From positions 248,001 through 312,000 of the forward strand of contig JACTNB010000013.1 in assembly GCA_014584345.1 (NCBI GenBank): a stretch of DNA of 64,000 bases. Direction: 5' to 3'. A program made the translations under genes and the position numbers. Positions 54,931 through 64,000 of the stretch are shown piece by piece. The notes beneath the pieces are model-generated. The model worked only from the letters and a program-made list of their open reading frames with translations, was not told the DNA's origin and did no database searches. Every line of letters starts with the position of its first letter. The first letter of the stretch is position 1. This stretch comes from Planctomycetota bacterium (GTDB taxonomy: Bacteria > Planctomycetota > Planctomycetia > Planctomycetales > Planctomycetaceae).

Positions 54931-57144
54931 TTATTCCTGGCTGATCACCATGTTGTCGATCAGGCAATCCGCCAGTGTGTAAACATAGATTGCCGGGCTG
55001 CCCGTTTCGTTGGCGTGGGGATCGATGGCTTCGATGGTCCACTCCGCGGGTTCGGCCTCGTCCCGCTTCCAGACCTTGCCAAAGATGTGGGCAGCGCCAT
55101 CCTTGATATCCACCTTGCATTTCAGGGTGTACCAGATGTTGGGATCGGAGCGAAATTTCTTATCGGTCTGCAGCCGCATGTGAGGGGCCCACGTTTCGAT
55201 TTCCAACTTGCCGGTATTGGCCTTGAGGTTCAGCGTGTACCGCTGGTTAATGACCCCCACGCTGGGAAGTTGACGACGTTTTTCCTTGAACAGCGTGTCC
55301 AGCTGGATCGTGTAGTTTTTCATTTCTGGCGGTCCCAGCCAGACGGTGATCGAGGGCGGCCCGGGAACGGCCGTGTTGAACATGACGGTTTGGCCATCGA
55401 CTTCCATCGGCGTCAGCTTGCCAAAGGCATTCACCCAGGTGGTGGGAACCTGCTTCCCCTGATAGCCTTCAAAGTCCCATTTCCAGTTGTTTTTCGGGAA
55501 GTAGCGAATGCGTGCCTGGGCGGTCCGTTCGCCCACCTTGGCAACCACGTGACCACCGTGCTCCTTGTCGCCTCCCTCGATGACGATTTTATTTCCCTGG
55601 GCCTTCGCGACGGGAAGATTCGGCTGGGGTTCGAGTTCAAAGTCGAGCGTCCGCAGAAACACGCCGTTGGCATCGTAGGCCCGCAGTTCGTATTCGACCG
55701 AACCACTCCCCACGACGTGAGCCTCGTAGGGGATCAGCCGCAGCGTCGCGATCTCCTCGCCCGCCGGTTTCTCAGCTGGGAGCGGCGGAATGGGATCCGA
55801 AGTCGCGGGTTGATCGGCCTTACCCAGGCAAATCATGCGGTCCCGCGTGCAGAGCACGATTTTGCCGTCGGCAATCGCGGGGGAAGCGTAAATTTCGTCA
55901 TACCCGCTGCCGACGCGCGCCAGCAACTGCACCTTCGAGAGGCTTTCGCACTGTTCCTTGCTCGGCTTGAGAATATGAATGTGGCCGTTTACTTCCATGA
56001 CATACAACTTGCCGTCCGCCCAGACAGGCGAGCCTTTCCCCACGGTTCCCAGGGAATACTGCCAGAACTGCTGTCCGTTAAGGGCATCGTAGGCGATCAG
56101 TTTACCGGTGTCCGTCACGACGTACAAAATGCCATCCTTCACCAGCGGACTGGTAAACCCGGCCTTCACGTCGTCCACCCGCCAGACGGAATGGGTCTGG
56201 GTGACATCACCGCTACCGGTGGCATCGATGCACTGGATGCGGCCGAACTCGACGTTGTCGATATTATCCTCGCCGTGCGTGATGTAGACATACTTGCCAT
56301 CGATCACCGGTGACGCGTTCAGGCCCCGCTTCGACATTTTGAATGTCCAGATCGATTCCCCCGTGCGGGCATTGATGGTGCTCACGCCGCCATCCGCATC
56401 GCCGCAAACCAGCACTCGCTGCCCGTTAATCACGCCAATGGTGGCATTGGAATAACTGGTATCCAGGGGACGCCCACCGGGGCGTGAAATCCACTGGAGT
56501 TGGCCTGTTTTCTTGTCAAAGGCGTAAAAGGTCTGCTTTGGGGGAGGCGTCCCCGTTTCCCCCCAGTTCAAGCCGAAGAAGGCAACAATAATGCGATCCT
56601 CGTCGATGATGGGCGTGTTCGTGCGGCCGCCATAGCCGGAAATCTTGCCGAATTCCTCGGACAGTGAGCGCTCCCACAGCAATTCGCCATCGCCGCTGTA
56701 ACAGCGGAGCAGACCACTGACGGTATGGGCATAGACATTCCCCGTTTCCGTGTCTCCCACCATGGAGGCCCAGCCGACCCGTGGCGCGGGAATATCAGTC
56801 TGGAACACGTTGAACACATCCTGCCAGAGGACCTTGCCCGTGTTGAGATCCCAGCAGACAACCTGTTCCCGGGCGTGAATAACTTCCTTGGGGTCGGCGA
56901 TATCGTGTTCGGTCCGGCAGTTCAAGTACACCTTGCCGTTCAGAATGATTGGGGCGGCCCGCCCGCCGATGTCGGAGGTCCACAATACATTCTTACCCGA
57001 GGCCAGATCCCAGTCGTCAATCAGATTCGTCTCCCGGCTGATCCCATTCGTTTCGGGACCACGCCAGTAAGGCCAATCACCAGCAGACAACGTGCCTGCC
57101 AGCAGCAACGACAGGGAAATTCCAATTAACGTGGGGAATTTCAT
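54931..57144 (-). CDS. Secreted PQQ-type beta-propeller protein with a C-terminal jelly-roll domain
   Basis: 737 aa. The signal peptide ends GTLSAG, followed by DWPYWRGPETNGISRETN, the standard opening of planctomycete propeller proteins. Blades contain VVCWDLNTGKVLWQDVF, YAFDKKTGQLQWISRPGG and AYDALNGQQFWQYSLGTVG. The last 200 residues form a separate beta-rich domain (PPSITVWLGPPEMKNYTIQL, AEPAEWTIEAIDPHAN) resembling LamG or DUF1080-type folds. First gene of a three-gene minus-strand cluster. Role unknown; probably extracytoplasmic oxidation or binding of a carbohydrate or alcohol. Confidence 0.85.
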   Translation of the reverse strand: MKFPTLIGISLSLLLAGTLSAGDWPYWRGPETNGISRETNLIDDWDLASGKNVLWTSDIGGRAAPIILNGKVYLNCRTEHDIADPKEVIHAREQVVCWDLNTGKVLWQDVFNVFQTDIPAPRVGWASMVGDTETGNVYAHTVSGLLRCYSGDGELLWERSLSEEFGKISGYGGRTNTPIIDEDRIIVAFFGLNWGETGTPPPKQTFYAFDKKTGQLQWISRPGGRPLDTSYSNATIGVINGQRVLVCGDADGGVSTINARTGESIWTFKMSKRGLNASPVIDGKYVYITHGEDNIDNVEFGRIQCIDATGSGDVTQTHSVWRVDDVKAGFTSPLVKDGILYVVTDTGKLIAYDALNGQQFWQYSLGTVGKGSPVWADGKLYVMEVNGHIHILKPSKEQCESLSKVQLLARVGSGYDEIYASPAIADGKIVLCTRDRMICLGKADQPATSDPIPPLPAEKPAGEEIATLRLIPYEAHVVGSGSVEYELRAYDANGVFLRTLDFELEPQPNLPVAKAQGNKIVIEGGDKEHGGHVVAKVGERTAQARIRYFPKNNWKWDFEGYQGKQVPTTWVNAFGKLTPMEVDGQTVMFNTAVPGPPSITVWLGPPEMKNYTIQLDTLFKEKRRQLPSVGVINQRYTLNLKANTGKLEIETWAPHMRLQTDKKFRSDPNIWYTLKCKVDIKDGAAHIFGKVWKRDEAEPAEWTIEAIDPHANETGSPAIYVYTLADCLIDNMVISQE

Positions 57145-57617
57145 GAAACTCTTCCTTCAAACAGGGTGTTTGCAGTGGAGGTTTGGATTTTAGGCTGGAA
57201 TGCGAGGTGCCCATTTCGACTGGCCCATGCCATTCCGGGGGCGAAGTCGGGCGGATTCTGTTCGCATCTGGGTAGTCATTGAGTGTACGCTGACCTGCCA
57301 TGGTTGTAAACAATCTGCGGGGTTTTCACCTTGTTCCGAGAACCGGGCAGGTGCGGGGACGGAACAGACGAGACTCCCCGGGATTATTCGTGGGATGGAA
57401 TGCATCGCCGGAACGTGTGTTCTTGCGTGCCGGGGTGGCACGCGAATTCCTGGCCGGGATAGCCCACGTGTTCGCCAACACGTTGCGCATGGTATCTGGC
57501 TTAAAAGGCAAACGTACTATGTGGTACACGCACTGCGGACCCTACGATGGAATAACAGCCGGGGCTCGTTTGTCGCAGTCGGCGATCCTGTTTACTTGAC
57601 CGGGCGGGAAATGCGGG
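57145..57617. other. Intergenic region
   Basis: About 470 bp between the propeller cluster and oxyR. No open frame with start context or family pattern is visible. The 3' end of oxyR borders it, and no clean terminator hairpin was found. The propeller-cluster promoter must lie here but is not resolvable. Confidence 0.45.
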
Positions 57618-58508
57618 TTACCGCGTGTGAGGGAACGACTTTCCTCGCCTCAGGCGTTCGCGAAACGCCTTGATCAGGCGGCTTTGAAAGCGGTAGGGAT
57701 TCCAGACCACGGCGATTGTCCGCGTCGGTTTTTTTCCGGTGAAGGACCGATAAACCCGGCGATTGCTCAGATCGAGTTGCCGGGCCATCGCCGGGATCAT
57801 TGAGACACCGTGCGACAGGGAGACCAGTTCCTGCACCATGGCGAGTTGACTGGCGCGTTCGACGGCGACCGGATGGAAGGAACGTTGGCGGCAGAACGAC
57901 ACGATGTTGTCCGACAGGCAGTGGGCTTCGTCGAGCAGCACAAACGGATACGGCTCGACATCTTGCAACCGGATCTTGTCCTTGTCGACCAGCGGATGAT
58001 CGGGGGGCAGGACCAGCAGCAGTTCTTCCTCGAAAAGTTCCTCGACCTCCAGATACCGGGCGGGGACGGGGACCGCCAGAATAGCCAGATCGATTTCCCC
58101 CTGCGTGCAACTTTTGAGCAGATTGTCCGTCGTGTTTTCCTGCACAACGAGGGTGGCCCGCGGAAATTCCCGGGAAAACTGCTGCAACACCTCTGGCAGA
58201 AAATAGGGGGCAATTGTTGGTATCGCCCCGACGCGCACACGGCCACTATGGCCGTCGTCGGTGATTTCGGCCTTGGTGTCCTCCAGAATGGTCAGCACCT
58301 GTTGCGCGCGTGCCTGCAGCAGAGTGCCGGCGTCCGTCAACGAGACCGATCGCGTTTTTCGCTCAAACACCGGTTGCCCCAGTTCTTCTTCCAGCTTTTG
58401 AATCGATCTGCTCAGCGCGGGCTGTGATATCCCCAGACCTTCCGCCGCCCGCGTGAAATTCTGGTGTTCCGCAACGCTCAGGAAATATCGCAACTGGTCG
58501 AGTTCCAT
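57618..58508 (-). CDS. oxyR: OxyR-type LysR-family peroxide regulator
   Basis: 296 aa from ATG 58508 (MELDQLRYFLSVAEHQ). The N-terminal LysR helix-turn-helix is NFTRAAEGLGISQPALSRSI. The C-terminal regulatory domain has two cysteines, Cys197 and Cys206, in HCLSDNIVSFC. Their 9-residue spacing and context (HCLxDxxxxFC) match E. coli OxyR Cys199/Cys208, which form the peroxide-sensing disulfide. Divergently transcribed from katG, 152 bp away, as in many bacteria where OxyR activates katG. Confidence 0.9.
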   Translation of the reverse strand: MELDQLRYFLSVAEHQNFTRAAEGLGISQPALSRSIQKLEEELGQPVFERKTRSVSLTDAGTLLQARAQQVLTILEDTKAEITDDGHSGRVRVGAIPTIAPYFLPEVLQQFSREFPRATLVVQENTTDNLLKSCTQGEIDLAILAVPVPARYLEVEELFEEELLLVLPPDHPLVDKDKIRLQDVEPYPFVLLDEAHCLSDNIVSFCRQRSFHPVAVERASQLAMVQELVSLSHGVSMIPAMARQLDLSNRRVYRSFTGKKPTRTIAVVWNPYRFQSRLIKAFRERLRRGKSFPHTR

Positions 58509-58660
58509 GGAGGCCCCCAAACGATGCATGGAGTGCATAGTACAGATATAAGGAATGCATTGGGAATCTAGCTCGTCAGGGGCGATACTTCAAGCGTCGA
58601 GGCTGGCCAGCCGACATTCCGACATTCCCGAACAATCACGCAACCGAAAGGTAACCTCTC
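58509..58660. promoter_or_regulatory. oxyR-katG divergent regulatory region
   Basis: 152 bp. It contains ATGCAT near 58525 and again near 58556, with a TGCATAGTACAGATATAAGG block between them. An OxyR box (spaced ATAG-type tetramers) is expected here, but I could not fix four correctly spaced half-sites by eye. Promoter positions are therefore not called. Confidence 0.45.
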
Positions 58661-61078
<2,418 letters not shown>

Positions 61079-61205
61079 TCACCTCGGGTACACATGATCT
61101 GGATCCGACCATCGGGTGGACGGACAACGTCCCCCTGTGTTTCAGGGGACGCAATGGCCCCCCGGACATCATCGGAAATCGCGTCGTTTTCCGTTTGATA
61201 TTGCG

Positions 61206-61243
61206 AAGAGACTCGCCACGCAACTGTGCGGCGAGTCTCTTTC
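61206..61243 (+). terminator. Terminator between katG and the sulfatase gene
   Basis: AAGAGACTCGCC (61206-61217) and GGCGAGTCTCTT (61230-61241) form a 12-bp perfect stem with a 12-base loop, followed by TTCCC. It lies 128 bp after katG, between convergent genes, and can act in both directions. Confidence 0.8.
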
Positions 61244-61280
61244 CCAATACAGAAAGGACAGGAGTCATGGCAGCCCCGCG

Positions 61281-61305
61281 TAGCCCGCGGTCTTACGGGC
61301 GAGGC
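61281..61305. repeat. Second-type REP-like palindrome overlapping the sulfatase stop
   Basis: TAGCCCGCGGTCTTACGGGC followed by GAGGC: GCCCG and CGGGC form a hairpin as in the 28-bp family, but the flanks differ. The sulfatase stop TAA (61293-61295, minus strand) lies inside it. Only one copy of this variant was seen in the window. Confidence 0.45.
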
Positions 61306-62810
61306 TTGGTGCCGGGCTGTTTAGCGGGTTTGCGCGGGGCGACCTGCCAGTTTGGATGGGGCGTGTGTGCCCGATCGAACAGCGATGCCATCTCGCGTAC
61401 TATCTCCTCGTGTTGGTCGGCAAGGTTGTGCTGTTCTCCCAGATCCGTGGACAGGTCGTACAGTTCGATGGGGCCGGTAAACATAGGCATGCGGACCGCC
61501 TTCCACTTCCCCTGGCGAATCGCCTGACGCGACCCCTGTTCGTAGAATTCCCAGTAAAGATACTCGTGCCGGGCCTGCTGTTCGGTTTTGCCCAGCAAGG
61601 TCGGCAGGAAGGAAATGCTGTCCAGCCCTGCGGGGGACTGCACGCCAGCCAGATCGCAGGCGGTGGCGAAGAAGTCGCCGAAATATCCGATGTGATCGGA
61701 TTGCGAACCAGGGGCGATTCTGCCCGGCCAGCGGACGATGGTGGGGACGCGAATGCCCCCTTCGTACAAGTCTCGCTTGATGCCCCGCAGAGGTCCACTA
61801 GGGTTGAATGTTTCGAGTCGGTTGCCTCCTTCGCGGTGCGGGCCATTGTCCGAACTGAAAATGACGAGGGTTTGTTCGTCGATCCCCTGCGCGCGGAGCA
61901 AGGCGAATAACTGGCCGATGCCGGCGTCCATGCGGGTAATCATGGCGGCCTGTCCCTTGTCGGGTTCGCTCCAGTCGCGGTTCGCGTAGAGGCCATGATC
62001 GGGCACTTCCTGGCCGTTGCCGGTGCCGCGTGTCCCTTCGTTATTGGCATGCGGAATCGTCAACGCCAGATAGAGAAAGAACGGCTTTTTCGGGCGTTCC
62101 TGCACGAAACGCAGCGCGTCGGCCATGAACAGATCGTGCGAATACCGGACTTTCGTGGTGGCCCAGCCGGATTCGCCCCAGGGGCCTTCCTTCACCTTGT
62201 GCACCACGTTGCCCAAGGGGAATTTCTCGCCATTGCGCCACAGAAATTCGGGATAGTAATTGTGGGCATGCGATTGACTGAGATAACCGAAGGCATAGTC
62301 GAATCCCTTTTTATTGGGCAGCCCGGCTTCGCCCCCACCCGGTTCCCCCAGCCCCCACTTGCCTATCAACGCGGTGTGATAACCCGCCCGTTGCAGCACT
62401 TCCGCCACGGTGGTGTCCTCGGGCCGCAACCGCTGAACCGTCGCGGCGCTGTTGCCCCGCACTTCGCAATGTCCCGTGTGCAGGCCGGTCATCAGCACGC
62501 AACGCGAGGGCGCACAGACGGTGGCGCCGGCATAGAAATTGGTCAGTTTCATCCCCTCGGCTGCCATCCGGTCGAGATGAGGCGTTTGAATCCACTTTTG
62601 CCCGAAGCATCCCAGGTCCCCGTAGCCCAGATCGTCCGCCAGAATAAAAATGATATTCGGAGCCTGTGCCTGCTCGCCGCCGCGGGCTGGCGTGGACACG
62701 ATACTGGAAAGTCCAAACACAAAGGCAACCAGCAGCATGCCGTATCGAAACGGGATCGCTCGAACAGGCGTGCAAAACCGGGGCTGGAGACAATCACTCG
62801 AATAGGGCAT
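61293..62810 (-). CDS. Secreted arylsulfatase (type I, Cys-type)
   Basis: 505 aa from ATG 62810 (MPYSSDCLQPRFCTPV). An internal signal segment (GMLLVAFVFGLSSIVST) follows. The sulfatase domain starts PNIIFILADDLGYGDLGCFG (metal-binding Asp59, Asp60), and the formylglycine motif is CAPSR with Cys99. GKWGLGE carries the active-site Lys, and FSSDNGPH the second metal site. It hydrolyses sulfate esters, probably of polysaccharides. An anaerobic or FGE-type maturase is needed elsewhere. The stop is inside a REP-like palindrome. Confidence 0.92.
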   Translation of the reverse strand: MPYSSDCLQPRFCTPVRAIPFRYGMLLVAFVFGLSSIVSTPARGGEQAQAPNIIFILADDLGYGDLGCFGQKWIQTPHLDRMAAEGMKLTNFYAGATVCAPSRCVLMTGLHTGHCEVRGNSAATVQRLRPEDTTVAEVLQRAGYHTALIGKWGLGEPGGGEAGLPNKKGFDYAFGYLSQSHAHNYYPEFLWRNGEKFPLGNVVHKVKEGPWGESGWATTKVRYSHDLFMADALRFVQERPKKPFFLYLALTIPHANNEGTRGTGNGQEVPDHGLYANRDWSEPDKGQAAMITRMDAGIGQLFALLRAQGIDEQTLVIFSSDNGPHREGGNRLETFNPSGPLRGIKRDLYEGGIRVPTIVRWPGRIAPGSQSDHIGYFGDFFATACDLAGVQSPAGLDSISFLPTLLGKTEQQARHEYLYWEFYEQGSRQAIRQGKWKAVRMPMFTGPIELYDLSTDLGEQHNLADQHEEIVREMASLFDRAHTPHPNWQVAPRKPAKQPGTKPRP

Positions 62811-62993
62811 GTTGGATTTTCCCTGAATAAGGGACAAGGAAACGGGAGAGTTCGTATCGATGAGTATCGATGGCAAGCCCGGCCGCGTCAACCAACAGTG
62901 TCTCGTGGCCGGCGGTTCCCGTGTTGCACCGCCGGCGCGGCCTCGACTTGAAACTCGGCCGCGTGCGACGCGGTGTTGGCCAGGCTTCCTGGT

Positions 62994-63938
62994 TTATTCG
63001 GGGGTCACGGGAGGATCGGACGGGGAGCCAGGCGGTCGCGCGTCCCAGCCTGCCCAGAATTCATCGGGCGGCTGGACTTCGTCAAAGCTCGGCCCGATGT
63101 TTTGCAGCGTGGTCATTCCGCGGACAATTTCCAGCCCTCGGGTGATTTTTTCCGGCGTGAAGATCAATCGTTCCAGTCGCAGGCCCTGCAGGGGGGTCAG
63201 ATCGGTCACCGCGGAACCGGCAATATTGAGACGCTTGAGGCTTTGTTTCCCCGCGAGTGGAGACAGGTCGGAGATGGGAGTATTTTCCACATCGAGACTT
63301 TCCAGGGCAACCTGGCGGATCGGGGTCAGATCGCTGACCTTGCTCCCGGAAAGCCACAGGGTATTCAGCGGCATGTCCGCCACCACGGCAATATCCTGAA
63401 CCTGGGTATCGTACACGTTGAGCTGTTCGAGACGCATGCCGGCCAGGGGGGTCAGATCGCTGACGGGAATGTGCTCCATGCGGAGTACGCGGAGCGGCAT
63501 CCCCTTGAGTGGGGTTAGATCGGTCACCTGGGTCCCTTCGAGGTACAGTTCGTTGAGGGGCATGCCTGCCAGCGGAGCCAGATCGCTGATGGGGAGTTGA
63601 GTCAGATCGAGGAATTTCAAGGGCAATCCGCGCAGGGGTTCGATGTTGGTGACTCCGGAATGCATCAGGCTGGCAGCCAGGATTTTCCCTCCTGCCTTTG
63701 TGAACTGGGCCTGGGAATTCGCCCCGAGTTCGCGGCGCAGCGTGCCGATCGAGATTTCCGGTTCCCCATCGACATTCAAGGCAACGGGCATGGGGGCAGC
63801 CACTTCGCGCGAGTCCGAACGGGGCGACTCCACTTCCCCGGAACCCCCACAGCCAGCCAGCAGAAAGAGAGACACCACATATCGAGAGATTACACCCGGA
63901 TACGGGAAAACACGTGGAAAAGCCATTGGGTTTGTCAT
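62994..63938 (-). CDS. Leucine-rich-repeat lipoprotein
   Basis: 314 aa. A lipobox LLAGC (residue about 30) follows the signal segment. From about residue 90 there are about eight LRR units of roughly 22-23 residues with the theme V/ISDLTPLAGMPLxxLYLxG (PLRGLPLKFLDLTQLPISDL, VTDLTPLKGMPLRVLRMEHI, VSDLTPIRQVALESLDVENT). This is the planctomycete LRR style. It ends in a proline-rich tail. Probably a surface or periplasmic binding protein. No enzymatic motif. Confidence 0.85.
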   Translation of the reverse strand: MTNPMAFPRVFPYPGVISRYVVSLFLLAGCGGSGEVESPRSDSREVAAPMPVALNVDGEPEISIGTLRRELGANSQAQFTKAGGKILAASLMHSGVTNIEPLRGLPLKFLDLTQLPISDLAPLAGMPLNELYLEGTQVTDLTPLKGMPLRVLRMEHIPVSDLTPLAGMRLEQLNVYDTQVQDIAVVADMPLNTLWLSGSKVSDLTPIRQVALESLDVENTPISDLSPLAGKQSLKRLNIAGSAVTDLTPLQGLRLERLIFTPEKITRGLEIVRGMTTLQNIGPSFDEVQPPDEFWAGWDARPPGSPSDPPVTPE

Positions 63939-64000
63939 CCTGAATGCACTACACTGCGAGGAAAGACTCCAGCCGCCATGTCTGCTGGTGAAATGATGGT

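Overview
The window looks like chromosome from a planctomycete (class Planctomycetia). The evidence is the large number of secreted proteins and lipoproteins with signal peptides: PQQ-type beta-propellers, a ThuA-domain protein, a formylglycine sulfatase, a Tat-secreted TIM-barrel protein, leucine-rich-repeat and HEAT-repeat lipoproteins, and a redoxin/CxxCH/copper-monooxygenase-like fusion. Weak ribosome binding sites, several GTG/TTG starts and dispersed repeats of kinds that are often mis-annotated as proteins in planctomycetes point the same way. I cannot name a genus from sequence alone.

Region 1 (1-2631) is a two-gene operon. It holds a secreted redox fusion protein and an overlapping TetR-family regulator, with a perfect 12-bp palindrome upstream that is a candidate operator.

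Region 2 (about 2640-19110) is an accessory island in decay. It contains fragments of a DUF3987-like phage/plasmid protein, a ParB-domain DNA methyltransferase that lost its C-terminal half, and a minus-strand array of five small genes of the kinds found in toxin-immunity clusters (two SUKH/SMI1-KNR4, one CbrC, two unnamed). Next come small membrane proteins and the N-terminal stub of an integron-type tyrosine recombinase. Two 93-bp direct repeats then flank a truncated haemoglobin gene, followed by a frameshifted HARE-HTH gene. A secreted glycoside-hydrolase pair comes next, with a palindromic element upstream. The island ends with a decayed IS3-family element sitting on the last codons of hsdR, a GIY-YIG protein, recombination-module remnants and a 3' tRNA-Ser-like fragment that looks like an integration scar. 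Just beyond it are pieces of a REP-associated transposase and an RHS-repeat protein.

Region 3 (20014-31804) is mostly housekeeping and transport: an SLC13/TrkA-C permease, a secreted sugar-isomerase-like protein, a PDZ protein and a TetA-like MFS pump. A minus-strand cluster then encodes RecO, a TPR lipoprotein, an LptE-like lipoprotein and an ExeA-like ATPase. It ends with IS5/DUF1589-type repeat debris and an XRE regulator with well-resolved divergent promoters.

Region 4 (31791-39470) is a complete F-type ATP synthase operon on the minus strand, in the order (I-like)-B-E-F-H-A-G-D-C. A divergent, unusual RNase HII-like gene lies beyond it. Region 5 (40936-63938) holds coiled-coil stress-type proteins, a HEAT-repeat lipoprotein, a cation symporter with a large extra domain and a very large TPR/PQQ-propeller protein. 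It also has a three-gene propeller/ThuA cluster, the divergent oxyR-katG pair in which KatG carries a signal peptide, a sulfatase and an LRR lipoprotein.

A family of 28-bp REP-like palindromes (four copies, two as an inverted pair) together with a decayed REP-type transposase, the orphan immunity array with a nearby RHS remnant, and the integron-like repeat/globin module are the most interesting non-routine signals. I did not find a convincingly new enzymatic system. All calls were made by reading, with no database search.
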